A stretch of 64,000 bases of DNA from Luteimonas sp. FCS-9 (GCF_001014645.1 NZ_LASZ01000013.1:1-64000); one strand, 5' to 3'; counted from the first letter of the stretch, positions 1 through 10,668 are shown. Notes: generated by a model from the letters alone, not told the origin. Translations and numbers: made by a program.

Positions 1-221
1 CCGCCGTCGGCGTCCCCGGCCGGCAGCGTGAAGCGCAGCGTCGCCTGCGCGCCCGGCGCGGTGCCTGGCGCCGGCGCCAGCACGTCGACCGCGCGACGCT
101 CGCCCGGCCGCAGTTGGGTCGAGGCCACCAGCGCCACGAACAGGCCCAGCAGCAACAGCAGGCAGCCGGCCAGCACCCAGCCGTGACCGGGAATCGCACG
201 CGCACGCTCGCTGGTCGTCAT
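1..221 (-). CDS. Hypothetical single-pass membrane protein, N-terminal part only
   Basis: The start codon is an ATG at 219-221 on the minus strand, preceded by a GGAGGG ribosome binding site, and the frame stays open to the window edge, giving 73 residues of a longer protein. After a short basic N-terminus there is one hydrophobic segment (about residues 14-34) followed by an extracytoplasmic-looking Pro/Ala/Gly-rich stretch. This fits a type II membrane-anchored protein. No family can be assigned from the fragment. It is divergent from glnS across 247 bases. Confidence 0.6.
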   Translation of the reverse strand, partial: MTTSERARAIPGHGWVLAGCLLLLLGLFVALVASTQLRPGERRAVDVLAPAPGTAPGAQATLRFTLPAGDADG

Positions 222-426
222 CGGCGGGCCCTCCCGCGCGCGCCGGCCCGCGGCCGACGCATCGTCGCCCACGCGCCACCCGCGCGCGTGTTGTCGCTGT
301 CGCGCTGCATCCTGCCCGTTCCCCGTCGGAAATCCATACCCCGTCACATCATTATGTCACCGGCGGTCACAGAAACGCGTCCGACCGGGCGCAGCGCCCG
401 GCGGCGGCCCGGGCGCGCCGGTCCGC

Positions 427-432
427 TACACT
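427..432 (+). promoter_or_regulatory. Candidate -10 box (TACACT) upstream of glnS
   Basis: TACACT within GCTACACTG lies 36 bases before the glnS start. The same GCTACACTG string occurs just before apaG. No convincing -35 hexamer is seen 17 bases upstream. It is placed on motif recurrence and position only. Confidence 0.3.
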
Positions 433-468
433 GCGCAGTTCATTCCGATCCCCCGAGCCGCCCGCCCC

Positions 469-2225
<1,757 letters not shown>

Positions 2226-2229
<4 letters not shown>

Positions 2230-2600
2230 CCGGCGCGCGCGTCCGCTGGCTGGCGCTGGCCTGCCTGCTGGCGCTGGCCGCGTGCGCGGCGCCGCGGACG
2301 CCGGGCACGGACGCGTCCCGGGTGCCCGCCGGCGCCCCGCCTGCGCTGACGGCCGGCGATCCGCTCGCGCCCGACACCGGCTGCAGCGTCGACGCCGACT
2401 GCACGGTCAAGAACGTCGGCAACTGCTGCGGCGCCTACCCGGCGTGCGTGAACCGCGACGCCGCGGTCGACCCCCAGGCCGTCGCCGCGGACTGCGCGGC
2501 GCGCGGCCTGGCATCGGTGTGCGGCTTTCGCGAGATCGAGGCTTGCCGCTGCGTGTCCAACCGCTGCGAGCCGGCCCCCATGAACGCGCTCGCGCGCTGA
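2226..2600 (+). CDS. Small Cys-rich predicted lipoprotein
   Basis: The start is taken as GTG 2226, which overlaps the glnS TGA. It yields a clean lipoprotein signal peptide with lipobox LALAAC and the lipidated Cys at residue 20; GTG codons at 2211 and 2220 would only lengthen the leader. After a Pro/Ala/Thr-rich linker, the roughly 65-residue C-terminal domain holds ten further cysteines, including one CC pair. This suggests a disulfide-stabilised periplasmic or outer-membrane domain. No known family is recognised. The coupling to glnS is positional and gives no clear functional link. Confidence 0.75.
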
Positions 2601-2637
2601 CCGCGCCTGCGCTGTCCGTCCTTTCCGGAACGTCCCG

Positions 2638-3198
2638 ATGCTGTACGCACAAGTCCATCTCACCCTGCCCGCCTGGGTCCACGCGCACGTCGACACGACA
2701 CGCGCCTATCCCGGCGACGAGGCCAAGGTCGCGCTGGCCATCGCGCTGTCGCGCGAGAACGTCGACGCCGGAAGCGGCGGTCCGTTCGGTGCCGCGGTGT
2801 TCGACGGCCAGGACCGCATCGTGTCGGTCGGCGTGAACCGGGTGATGCCGCACACCTGCTCGGTCGCGCACGCCGAGACGATGGCCTACATGCTGGCGCA
2901 GCAGCGCCTGCAGACGCCGCGGCTCAACGAGCGCATGGGCCCGGTCACGCTGGCGACCTCGTCGCAGCCGTGCTGCATGTGCTACGGCGCGACTGTCTGG
3001 GCCGGCATCGACCGGTTGCTGATCGGCGCGCGCGCCGAGGACGTCGAGGCGCTGACGCCGTTCGACGAGGGCCCGCTGCCCGAGGACTGGGTCGGCGCGC
3101 TGGCAGGCCGCGGCATCGCGGTGGTGCGCGACGTGCTGCGCGACGAGGCCTGTACGGTCCTGCGCGCCTACGGCGAATCGGACGGAGCGAAGTACTGA
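2638..3198 (+). CDS. Zinc-dependent nucleoside/cytosine-type deaminase
   Basis: The 186-residue protein belongs to the cytidine deaminase-like superfamily, closest in layout to guanine/nucleoside deaminases. The HAE motif (His78, catalytic Glu80) and the PCxxC motif (Cys112, Cys115) form the zinc site, and PFGAAV precedes them as expected. The family hydrolytically deaminates free bases or nucleosides in the cytoplasm; the exact substrate cannot be read from sequence. It ends one base before the rlmM start, so the two probably share a transcript. Confidence 0.85.
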   Translation: MLYAQVHLTLPAWVHAHVDTTRAYPGDEAKVALAIALSRENVDAGSGGPFGAAVFDGQDRIVSVGVNRVMPHTCSVAHAETMAYMLAQQRLQTPRLNERMGPVTLATSSQPCCMCYGATVWAGIDRLLIGARAEDVEALTPFDEGPLPEDWVGALAGRGIAVVRDVLRDEACTVLRAYGESDGAKY

Positions 3199-3199
3199 C

Positions 3200-4324
3200 A
3201 TGACCGACCTCGACCCGGCCCGTCCGGACACCGGCACCGACCAGGCCGGCACGGCCGCGTCGCCGCTGCAGCCGATCAGCGGCCTGCTGTGCTATTGCCG
3301 GCCCGGCTTCGAATCCGACCTCGCCGCGGAACTGACAGAGCGCGCCGCCGGCGTGCACGTCGCCGGCTACGCGCAGGCCCGGCGCGGCGACGGCTACGTG
3401 CTGTTCCATTCCGACAACGGCCCGTCGGCGACCCACGAACTGCCGTTCCGCGAGCTGATCTTCGCGCGTCAGAAGCTGATGCTGCTGGCCGAACTGCGCG
3501 GCCTGGACCCGAGCGACCGCATCACCCCGATCTTCGAGGCCCTGGCGGGGCGCGGACGTCACGGCGAACTGCTCGTCGAACATTCCGATTCCGACGAAGG
3601 CAGACAGCTCTCCGGCCTGGCGCGCAGCTTCGGCAACGCGCTGCGCCCGGCACTGCGCAAGCGCGGCTTCCTGAGCCAGAAGGACGAGGCGCGCTTCCCG
3701 CGCCTGCACGTCTTCTTCGTCTCGGGCACGCATGCGTACATCGCGCAGTCGATCGTCGGCGACAGCGCGCCCTGGCCGATGGGCATTCCGCGCCTTCGCA
3801 CGCACGCCGACGCGCCGTCGCGCTCGGCGCTGAAGCTCGAAGAGGCCTTCCTGGCGCTGCTGACCGAACGCGAGCGCAATGCGCGCATCAAGCCGGGCAT
3901 GCGCGCCGTCGATCTGGGCGCCGCACCCGGCGGCTGGACCTGGGTGCTGACGCGCGAGCACATGCGCGTGGTCGCGGTCGACAACGGACCGATGCAGGCC
4001 GAGCTGCTCGACACCGGCCTGGTCGACCACCACCGGGTCGACGGCTTCCGCTACCAGCCGGTCGGCCCGGTCGACTGGCTGGTCTGCGACATGGTCGAAC
4101 AGCCGCGCCGGGTGGCCGAGCGCATGGCCACCTGGTTCCGCGAGGGCTGGTGCCGCCACGCGATCTTCAACCTCAAGCTGCCGATGAAGAAGCGCTGGCA
4201 GGAAACGCTCCTGGCGCTGGACCTGTTCGCCAACAACGCTGGCGAGCATGCGACGCTGACGTTGCGTGCCCGCCAGCTCTACCACGACCGCGAGGAGATC
4301 ACGGTCTACGCCAGCGTCGAGTAG
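3200..4324 (+). CDS. rlmM: 23S rRNA 2'-O-ribose C2498 methyltransferase RlmM
   Basis: This 374-residue protein methylates the 2'-hydroxyl of C2498 in 23S rRNA using S-adenosylmethionine. It has an N-terminal THUMP-like RNA-binding region and a C-terminal Rossmann methyltransferase domain with the SAM-binding motif DLGAAPGGWTW. The catalytic Lys-Asp-Lys-Glu type residues include the Asp of WLVCDMVEQP and the Lys of NLKLPMKK. Length is typical for the family. The ATG follows the deaminase stop by one base. Confidence 0.93.
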   Translation: MTDLDPARPDTGTDQAGTAASPLQPISGLLCYCRPGFESDLAAELTERAAGVHVAGYAQARRGDGYVLFHSDNGPSATHELPFRELIFARQKLMLLAELRGLDPSDRITPIFEALAGRGRHGELLVEHSDSDEGRQLSGLARSFGNALRPALRKRGFLSQKDEARFPRLHVFFVSGTHAYIAQSIVGDSAPWPMGIPRLRTHADAPSRSALKLEEAFLALLTERERNARIKPGMRAVDLGAAPGGWTWVLTREHMRVVAVDNGPMQAELLDTGLVDHHRVDGFRYQPVGPVDWLVCDMVEQPRRVAERMATWFREGWCRHAIFNLKLPMKKRWQETLLALDLFANNAGEHATLTLRARQLYHDREEITVYASVE

Positions 4325-4346
4325 GACGCGCACCGGAGGATGTCCC

Positions 4347-4685
4347 ATGGCCGCAGGCTGGATCACCGTCGTCGCCCCGTACCTGCCCGAGATCGTGCGC
4401 CTGGCGCGGCCGATCTTCACCCGCACGCCGCCGCAGGCCGACCTCGGCCAGCAGCGGCGGATCGACGTGATCGACGCGCAGATCGGCGAGCTGCAGGACG
4501 CGGCGAGCGTGAACGCCGACTCGATCGCCAAGCTCGCCGCGGACATGCAGAAGACCATCGAGGTGCTGCAGCTCGGCGCCGAGCGCATGGAACGCCGGCT
4601 GATCCTGTCCAACCGGCTGGCCGTGGCCGCCGCGACCGCCGCGGTGTTGGGGTTCGCGATCGCGGCCTACGCACTCGCGCGCTGA
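4347..4685 (+). CDS. Hypothetical protein with coiled-coil and C-terminal membrane segment
   Basis: The start is ATG 4347, seven bases after a GGAGGA ribosome binding site; the frame is open further upstream but without a site. The 112-residue product has a predicted coiled-coil/helical middle (about residues 35-80) and one C-terminal transmembrane helix (about 91-111). No catalytic motif is visible. It sits 22 bases after rlmM and before the DUF808 gene. A tail-anchored membrane protein of unknown role is the best description. Confidence 0.65.
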   Translation: MAAGWITVVAPYLPEIVRLARPIFTRTPPQADLGQQRRIDVIDAQIGELQDAASVNADSIAKLAADMQKTIEVLQLGAERMERRLILSNRLAVAAATAAVLGFAIAAYALAR

Positions 4686-4761
4686 CGTGCGCGCGCGCGT
4701 GACCGCACGCTCACCGGCGTGACGGATACTGCGCGCCGGTCCCCTCTTCCGGCGTCTCCCG

Positions 4762-5703
4762 ATGGCCTCCAGCCTGCTGACCCTGCTCGACGACATCGCC
4801 ACCGTGCTCGACGACGTCTCGGTGATGACCAAGGTTGCGGCGCGCAAGACCGCCGGCGTGCTCGGCGACGACCTCGCGCTGAACGCGCAGCAGGTCACCG
4901 GCGTGCAGGCCGACCGCGAGCTGCCGGTGGTCTGGGCGGTCGCCAAGGGCTCGGCGCGCAACAAGCTGATCCTGGTGCCCGGCGCGCTGGCGATCAGCAC
5001 CTGGCTGCCGTGGCTGGTCACGCCGCTGCTGATGGCCGGCGGCCTGTTCCTGTGCTACGAGGGCTTCGAGAAGGTCCTGCACAAGCTCGTGCACCGCGGG
5101 CGCGACGACGCCGCCAAGTCCGCGCGCACCGCGGCGCTGGCCGCGGCCGACGTCGATCCGGTGGCGTTCGAGCGCGACAAGGTGCGCGGCGCGGTGCGTA
5201 CCGACCTGATCCTGTCGGCCGAGATCATCGCGATCAGCCTGGGCACGGTCGCCGGTCAGCCGTTCGCGACCCAGCTGGGCGTGCTCGCGGGCATCTCCGC
5301 GCTGGTGACGGCCGGCGTCTACGGCCTGGTCGCCGGCATCGTCAAGCTCGACGACGCCGGCCTGGCGTTGACCCACCGCGCCTCGGCCTTCGCGCAGGCG
5401 GCCGGCCGCGCGATCCTGCGCGCCGCGCCGTGGCTGATGAAGGGCCTGGCGGTCGTCGGGACCGCGGCGATGTTCCTCGTCGGCGGCGGCATCATCGCCC
5501 ACGGCATCCACGACGTGGCGACCTGGATCGAGGAGGCCGCGACCGGCCTGGGCGCGCTGCCGACCGTCGGCACCGTGCTCGGCGCGATCGTCCCGACGCT
5601 GGTCAACGCCGCGGTCGGCGTGGTCGCCGGCGGCCTGGCGGTCGCGGTCGTGTCCGGCGTGCGCCGCCTGCGTACGGGCCGGCGCGCGGCGCCGACGGGC
5701 TGA
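4762..5703 (+). CDS. DUF808 family (YedI-like) inner-membrane protein
   Basis: The 313-residue protein begins with the conserved DUF808 opening (LLTLLDDIATVLDDVSVMTKVAARKTAGVLGDD, quoted only in outline here by its key residues LDDIA and KTAGVLGDD) and has several hydrophobic segments. These include ALAISTWLPWLVTPLLMAGG near residues 75-95 and others near 165-190 and 230-300. The family, represented by E. coli YedI, has no established biochemical function. It is convergent with the small membrane gene that ends at 5721. Confidence 0.85.
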   Translation: MASSLLTLLDDIATVLDDVSVMTKVAARKTAGVLGDDLALNAQQVTGVQADRELPVVWAVAKGSARNKLILVPGALAISTWLPWLVTPLLMAGGLFLCYEGFEKVLHKLVHRGRDDAAKSARTAALAAADVDPVAFERDKVRGAVRTDLILSAEIIAISLGTVAGQPFATQLGVLAGISALVTAGVYGLVAGIVKLDDAGLALTHRASAFAQAAGRAILRAAPWLMKGLAVVGTAAMFLVGGGIIAHGIHDVATWIEEAATGLGALPTVGTVLGAIVPTLVNAAVGVVAGGLAVAVVSGVRRLRTGRRAAPTG

Positions 5704-5720
5704 CCGCGCCGCCGGCCGGC

Positions 5721-6056
5721 TCAGCAGCGCAGGACCGCCCAGGCGCCCCAGACCCAGATGCCGGCCGCCCAGATGGCCAGCATCGCGACGGTCGCCAGCA
5801 ACATCGCAGCGACGACGAGCGCGGCCGACCGGCCACGCGTCCTGCGGTACGCGAGCCACGGCACCGCGGAGCCTGCGACCACCGCCAGCACCAGGCAGGC
5901 GACGCCGAGGAACGCGAACAGGCCCGCGTCGTCGCTGACCGCAGGACATGGCTGCAGCGCGAACGCCGGCGACGCGCCCAGCCACGCCGCCCCACCGGCC
6001 GCGGCCCGCAGGCGCGCGACCGCGCGCCGGTTCAGCGGCCGGCGGCGCGCGCCCAC
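5721..6056 (-). CDS. Small membrane protein with predicted signal peptide
   Basis: The frame encodes 111 residues from GTG 6056, which lies 25 bases inside the 3' end of the upstream hydroxylase gene. The Arg-rich n-region, hydrophobic core and ASPAFA cleavage-like site resemble a signal peptide, although a shorter start inside the leader cannot be excluded. Two hydrophobic helices follow (about 45-65 and 75-105) with a basic loop YRRTRGR between them. No family is recognised. The composition is clearly that of a membrane protein, unlike the shadow frames around it. Confidence 0.5.
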   Translation of the reverse strand: MGARRRPLNRRAVARLRAAAGGAAWLGASPAFALQPCPAVSDDAGLFAFLGVACLVLAVVAGSAVPWLAYRRTRGRSAALVVAAMLLATVAMLAIWAAGIWVWGAWAVLRC

Positions 6057-7210
6057 AGCAGGTTGCGCAGCGGCGGCAGCGCCTGCGCGATGCCCAGCGC
6101 ATGGCTGCGCAGCAGCGTCGGCGCCAGCGCGTCGGTGGAGTAGACGCGGTTGATGGCGTCGAACGCATAGGCGGCCACGGTGTTGTCGCTGCGCCGCGTG
6201 CGCGCCCAGCGCGCGAGCCGGTGCGGCGCATCCCAGGCCGCGCCGCGGCCGCGCGCCTGCGCCACCGTCGCGGCCAGCCCGGCGACGTCGCGCAGGCCCA
6301 GGTTCACGCCCTGCCCGGCCAGCGGGTGGACGACGTGCGCGGCATCGCCGACGACCAGCACGCGCCCGGCCAGCTGGGTGTCGACGAGCTGGCGACGCAG
6401 CGGGAACGCCGCGCGCGCCGACACCGGGGCCAGCCGCCCGAAGCGGCCCTCCGAGGCCCGCGTCAGCGCGTCGGAGAACGCGGCGTCGTCGAGGCCGCGC
6501 ACGCGCGCCGCCTCGTCGGCCGGCAGCGTCCAGACGATCGAGCAGCTGCCGTCGCCGCAGGGCAGCAGCGCCAGCGGGCCGGTCGGCAGGAACCGCTGCC
6601 AGGCGGTGTCGGCGTGCGGCCGTTCGCCGCGCACGTAGCCCACGACCCCGCTCTGGCCGTAGTCGTGCGCCTGCGCGCCGATGCCGGCCAGCCGGCGCAA
6701 TGCCGAGCCGGCACCGTCGGCGGCGATCGCCAGCCGCGCTTCGATCCGGGGGCCGTCGGCCAGCCGCAGCGCGACCGAGCCGGCGGCCGTCTCCAGCGCC
6801 TCGACCGTCGCCGGGCTGCGCACCTCGACCCCCGCCGCGGCCAGTCGCGCCCAGAGCCGGTCGACCAGCAGACCGTGCTCGACGATCCATCCCAGCTCGC
6901 GCATGCCCAGCGCATCGGCGTCGAAGACCAGTTCGCTGCCGCCGCCTGCGTCCCAGACCCGCATGCGCCTGTAGGGATGCGCACGCGCGGCGCGCACCGC
7001 GTCCCAGGCGCCGACCTGCGCCAGCAGGCGCGCATTGTCGTGCGCGAACGCATAGACGCGCAGGTCCGGCGCCGCGGGTGTCCAGCCGGCCGGCGGCCGG
7101 GCCTCGACCAGCACCACGTCCAGGTCCTGGGCGGCGAGCGCCAGCGCGCAGGCCGCGCCGACCACGCCGCCGCCGACGACCACGACGTCGCGCACGCCGC
7201 GCCGGCTCAT
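6032..7210 (-). CDS. UbiH/UbiF/VisC/COQ6-family FAD-dependent hydroxylase (UbiI-like)
   Basis: A flavoprotein monooxygenase of the ubiquinone ring-hydroxylase family, 392 residues from ATG 7210. It has the N-terminal FAD-binding VVGGGVVGA motif, a middle segment ADGAGSALRR of the family, and the second FAD motif VVGDAAHVVHPLAGQGVNLGLRD. The start overlaps the ubiH stop as ATGA; an ATG 18 bases upstream is possible but less likely. Together with the upstream gene it probably performs the aerobic C5 or C1 hydroxylations of ubiquinone synthesis at the inner membrane. The exact ring position is not certain. Confidence 0.88.
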   Translation of the reverse strand: MSRRGVRDVVVVGGGVVGAACALALAAQDLDVVLVEARPPAGWTPAAPDLRVYAFAHDNARLLAQVGAWDAVRAARAHPYRRMRVWDAGGGSELVFDADALGMRELGWIVEHGLLVDRLWARLAAAGVEVRSPATVEALETAAGSVALRLADGPRIEARLAIAADGAGSALRRLAGIGAQAHDYGQSGVVGYVRGERPHADTAWQRFLPTGPLALLPCGDGSCSIVWTLPADEAARVRGLDDAAFSDALTRASEGRFGRLAPVSARAAFPLRRQLVDTQLAGRVLVVGDAAHVVHPLAGQGVNLGLRDVAGLAATVAQARGRGAAWDAPHRLARWARTRRSDNTVAAYAFDAINRVYSTDALAPTLLRSHALGIAQALPPLRNLLWARAAGR

Positions 7211-8415
7211 GCCGACGCCCCGCGGCACAGCGCCGGCACGTCGCCGCGGTAGCCCATCGCGCCACCGGCCAGCAGCGCCTGCAGGCCGCGGTCGCCGTCG
7301 AGCGCCAGCAGCCCCGCGCTGCGCAGCGGCCGCAGCAGCGGCGACGGGTTCGCGGTCAGCCGCGCCAGCCCGTCGGAGAACGCCAGCGTGCGCGTGCGGT
7401 CCTCGCGCCGCCGCGTCGCCCAGGCCGCGAGCAGCGCCGGCGCGCCCGGATCGCCGCCGTCGGCGGCCAGCTCGGCCAGCGTCAGCGCATCGCGTAGCCC
7501 GAGGTTGAAGCCCTGCGCCCCGATCGGGTGCAGCGTCTGCGCCGCGTTGCCGACCAGCGCCGCACGCGCGGCGGTCGTGTGCTCGGCGACGACGCGGCGC
7601 AGCGGGTAGCGGCTGCGCGGGCCGACCGCTTCGAAGCGGCCGGCCCGCCAGCCGAACACGGACTGCACGCGGGCCAGGAACGCGGCGTCTTCGAGCGCGG
7701 CGACCGCGTCGGCGGCGTCGCGATCGACGCCGTGGACCAGTCCGTAGTGGCGGTCGCCGCGCGGCAGCAGCGCGGTCGGGCCGTCGTCGGTCAGGCGCTC
7801 GAACGCGCCGCCGTCCGGCGCGCGCGCCGCGCGCAGCCGGGCGACGAACAGGTCCTGCCGGTAGTCGTGTTCGATGGTGTCGATGCCCAGGGCCGCGCGC
7901 ACCGTGGACCCGGTGCCGTCGGCGGCGACGACCAGCGCCGCGCCGATCCGCAGTTCGCCGTCGCCGGTCGCCACGCGGACCGTCCGCAGGCCATCGGACT
8001 CCGCTTCCAGGTCGACGAAGCGCGCCGGCCGGTAGCGCGTCAGGTGCGCCAGTTCGCCGAGCCGCGCCTCCAGCGCCTGGCCGAAATCGCGGGCGACGAC
8101 GACCTGCCCGAACTGGTCGCGGCCGTAGTCGGCGGCGTCCAGCCGCAGACGGCCGAAGTCGCCCCGGCGGCTGACGTGGATGCGGCGGATCGGGCCCGGC
8201 GGCATCCGCAGCTTCTGCAGCACGCCCAGCGCGGTCAGTGCGTTGACCGTGGCCTCGGCGAAGCTGAGGTTGCGCTCGTCGAAGACCGGCGGCATCGCGT
8301 CGGGCGGCGTGGCCTCGACCAGCCCGGTGTCGATGCCGGCGCGGTCGAGCGCGATCGCGAGGCTGGCGCCGACCAGCCCGCCGCCGACGATCAATACAGC
8401 ATGGGAGTGCGTCAT
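7207..8415 (-). CDS. ubiH: 2-octaprenyl-6-methoxyphenyl hydroxylase
   Basis: The 402-residue flavoprotein starts at ATG 8415 with the FAD-binding LIVGGGLVGASLAIAL motif. It contains the family's ADGTGSTVRAALG segment and the GNAAQTLHPIGAQGFNLGLRD motif, where UbiH proteins commonly carry GN in place of GD. This favours UbiH over UbiI/UbiF. It acts in aerobic ubiquinone biosynthesis. The frame extends 90 bases further upstream but those residues do not resemble the family. The gene is coupled to the next hydroxylase by ATGA and is divergent from the DUF6580 gene. Confidence 0.9.
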   Translation of the reverse strand: MTHSHAVLIVGGGLVGASLAIALDRAGIDTGLVEATPPDAMPPVFDERNLSFAEATVNALTALGVLQKLRMPPGPIRRIHVSRRGDFGRLRLDAADYGRDQFGQVVVARDFGQALEARLGELAHLTRYRPARFVDLEAESDGLRTVRVATGDGELRIGAALVVAADGTGSTVRAALGIDTIEHDYRQDLFVARLRAARAPDGGAFERLTDDGPTALLPRGDRHYGLVHGVDRDAADAVAALEDAAFLARVQSVFGWRAGRFEAVGPRSRYPLRRVVAEHTTAARAALVGNAAQTLHPIGAQGFNLGLRDALTLAELAADGGDPGAPALLAAWATRRREDRTRTLAFSDGLARLTANPSPLLRPLRSAGLLALDGDRGLQALLAGGAMGYRGDVPALCRGASA

Positions 8416-8507
8416 GGCCGGATTGTAGCGGCAGGCGCCCGCGCCGACCGTTGTGCGGGTGTCGCCTGTCTGCGGCGCCGCCGGCCGCCTGCCCGGGCGA
8501 TCCACGC

Positions 8508-8513
8508 TAAGAT
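8508..8513 (+). promoter_or_regulatory. Candidate -10 box (TAAGAT) before the DUF6580 gene
   Basis: TAAGAT lies 30 bases before the ATG at 8544 in the 128-base divergent spacer. The same hexamer occurs at a similar distance upstream of gshB. No clear -35 is seen. Confidence 0.25.
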
Positions 8514-8543
8514 CGGCCGATACCTCCGCACGCCCAGTCCGCC

Positions 8544-9146
8544 ATGCCTGCCCGCACGAAAACTCCCGATCGCGCGATCGCCCCTGGCCCGACCGTGCTG
8601 GCCGGCATGATCCTGCTCGCCGCGTTGTCCAGGCTGATGCCGCTTCCCCCGAACTTCGCGCCGATCGAAGCCATGGCGCTGTTCGGCGGCGCGTACTTCG
8701 CCAGGCGATGGCTGGCGCTCGCCGTGCCGCTGCTCGCGATGGCGCTGTCGGACGTGGCGCTGGGCATCGCGCGCGGCGGCACGTATGTCGAGTACTTCAC
8801 GACGCCGGCGTACCTGCCGAGCATCGCCGCGAACTACCTGTGCATCGCGCTGACCTGCGTGCTGGCGTTCGGGCTGCGCGGCCGCGTGACGGGCGCTCGT
8901 GTGCTGGGCTACTCGCTCGCCGGATCGGTGCTGTTCTTTTTGATCAGCAATTTCGCGATCTGGCTGAGCGCCTCGCTCAACCCCGCCTATCCCGCCTGCA
9001 GCCAAGGCCTGCCGGCGTGTTACGCGGCGGCGCTGCCGTTCTTCAAGACGACGCTGCTGAGCACGTTGTTCTACGCGGCGCTGCTGTTCGGCGGTTTCGC
9101 GCTCCTGCGCGAGCGGCTTCCCGCGCTGCGCCCGCAGACGGCCTGA
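8544..9146 (+). CDS. DUF6580-family integral membrane protein, putative transporter subunit
   Basis: The 200-residue protein has about five transmembrane segments and the typical DUF6580 opening, in which SRLMPLPPNFAPIEAMALFGGA marks the first helix-loop (key residues R, P-P-N-F, P, A, F-G-G). The family is annotated as putative transport proteins and resembles substrate-binding membrane subunits of energy-coupling-factor importers. The next gene, 18 bases downstream, is a cobalamin adenosyltransferase. This makes a corrinoid-related substrate an attractive but unproven inference. Confidence 0.75.
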   Translation: MPARTKTPDRAIAPGPTVLAGMILLAALSRLMPLPPNFAPIEAMALFGGAYFARRWLALAVPLLAMALSDVALGIARGGTYVEYFTTPAYLPSIAANYLCIALTCVLAFGLRGRVTGARVLGYSLAGSVLFFLISNFAIWLSASLNPAYPACSQGLPACYAAALPFFKTTLLSTLFYAALLFGGFALLRERLPALRPQTA

Positions 9147-9164
9147 TCGCCAGTTGCATCCGCG

Positions 9165-9716
9165 ATGGGCCATCGTCTCTCCAGGATCTACACCCGCACC
9201 GGCGACGACGGTTCGACCGGTCTGGGCGATGGCAGCCGGACCGGCAAGGATGCGCTGCGGGTGGCCGCCTACGGCACCGTCGACGAGGCGAACTCGGCGA
9301 TCGGGCTGGTGCTCGCCGCGCCGCTGCCCGACGACGTCCGCGCCCTGCTGACCGGGCTTCAGCACCGGCTGTTCGATCTCGGCGGCGAGCTGTGCATCCC
9401 CGGCCACGCCGCGATCGAGGATGCGGACGTCGTCGAACTCGAAGCGCAGCTCGACCGCTACAACGGCACGCTGCCCCCACTGCAGGACTTCGTCCTGCCC
9501 GGCGGCGGCGAGGCCGCGGCGCGCTGCCACCTCGCGCGCACCGTCGTGCGCCGCGCCGAGCGCGAGACCGTGGCGCTGTCGCGCGCCGAGTCCGTCCGGC
9601 CGCAGGCGCTGCGCTACCTCAACCGGCTGTCGGACCTGCTGTTCGTGCTGGCCCGGGTCCTGGCCCGCGCCGACGGCCACGGCGAGGTGCTCTGGCGGCA
9701 CGGGGAGCGAGCCTGA
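9165..9716 (+). CDS. PduO-type ATP:cob(I)alamin adenosyltransferase
   Basis: This 183-residue enzyme transfers the adenosyl group of ATP to cob(I)alamin, making coenzyme B12. The family's ATP-binding N-terminus YTRTGDDGSTGLGDGSR is present, followed by the VDEANSAIG motif and the C-terminal RYLNRLSDLLFVLAR helix lining the active site. The internal LPGGGEAAARCHLARTVVRRAER segment is also typical. It lies between the DUF6580 membrane protein and a deacetylase-fold gene, all on the plus strand with short spacers. Confidence 0.93.
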   Translation: MGHRLSRIYTRTGDDGSTGLGDGSRTGKDALRVAAYGTVDEANSAIGLVLAAPLPDDVRALLTGLQHRLFDLGGELCIPGHAAIEDADVVELEAQLDRYNGTLPPLQDFVLPGGGEAAARCHLARTVVRRAERETVALSRAESVRPQALRYLNRLSDLLFVLARVLARADGHGEVLWRHGERA

Positions 9717-9717
9717 C

Positions 9718-10668
9718 ATGCACCATCCGATCGGCTTCGGCGGCGATCGACGGCAGGTGCCGGTGTTCTCGCACCCCGCCTGCCTCGACCACGACACCGG
9801 CCCCGAACACGCAGAACGCCCGCAGCGGCTGGCGGCGGTGATCGAGGCGCTGCGGGCGTCGTTCCCGGACCTGGACCTGCGCCAGGCGCCGGCCGCGACC
9901 CGCGGCCAGCTGCTGCGGGTGCATGACGAGGCCCTGCTGCGCACGGTGCTCGAATCGCAGCCGACCGGGCGCATCCCGCTCGATGCCGACACCGTACTCT
10001 CGCCAGGTTCGGCCCAGGCCGCGCTGCACGCGGCCGGCGCCGGGGTCGCCGCGGTCGACCTGGTCTGCAACGGCGAGTTGCGCCGGGCGTTCTGCGCCGT
10101 GCGCCCGCCGGGCCACCACGCCACCGCCGACATCGCAATGGGCTTCTGCCTGTTCAACAACATCGCCGTGGCCGCGGCCCATGCGCTGGACCGCTACGGG
10201 CTGATGCGGGTGTCGATCGTCGATTTCGACGTGCACCACGGCAACGGCACCCAGGCGATCTTCGAGCAGGAGCCGCGGGTGCAGTACCTGAGCTCGCACC
10301 AGTTGCCGCTGTTCCCCGAAACCGGCCTGCGCCGCGAGCGCGGCGTGGGCAACATCGTCAACATCCCGTTGGCGCCGGGCACCGGCAGCGCGCGCTTCTG
10401 CGAGGCCTGGCGCGAACGGATGCTGCCCGAGATCGACGCCTTCGCGCCGCAACTGGTGCTGGTCTCGGCCGGGTTCGATGCCCATCGCCTCGACCCGCTG
10501 GCGCAGCTCGAGCTCGAGGCCGAGGACTTCGCCTGGCTGACCCGGGAGCTGGTCGCGCTGGCCGACCGCCACGCCGAGGGCCGCCTGGTGTCGATGCTCG
10601 AGGGTGGCTACGACCTGCAGGCGCTGCGGGCGTGCAGCGTGGCCCACCTCCAGGCGCTGCCCGGCTGA
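9718..10668 (+). CDS. Histone deacetylase-fold amidohydrolase
   Basis: The ATG at 9718 gives 316 residues typical of the bacterial class II HDAC/acetylpolyamine amidohydrolase family. The catalytic His pair lies in PPGHHA (133-134). Zinc ligands are Asp171 and His173 in DVHHGNG and Asp254 in AGFDAH, and the transition-state Tyr is 298 in EGGYD. All are intact, so the protein should be an active zinc deacylase. The substrate in bacteria of this group is not established. It follows the adenosyltransferase after one base. Confidence 0.92.
   Translation: MHHPIGFGGDRRQVPVFSHPACLDHDTGPEHAERPQRLAAVIEALRASFPDLDLRQAPAATRGQLLRVHDEALLRTVLESQPTGRIPLDADTVLSPGSAQAALHAAGAGVAAVDLVCNGELRRAFCAVRPPGHHATADIAMGFCLFNNIAVAAAHALDRYGLMRVSIVDFDVHHGNGTQAIFEQEPRVQYLSSHQLPLFPETGLRRERGVGNIVNIPLAPGTGSARFCEAWRERMLPEIDAFAPQLVLVSAGFDAHRLDPLAQLELEAEDFAWLTRELVALADRHAEGRLVSMLEGGYDLQALRACSVAHLQALPG

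Noticed and set aside
4266-4346. N-terminal extension of the protein that I start at 4347
   Set aside because: The extension overlaps rlmM in another frame, is Arg/Ser/Thr-rich, and lacks the ribosome binding site that precedes ATG 4347.
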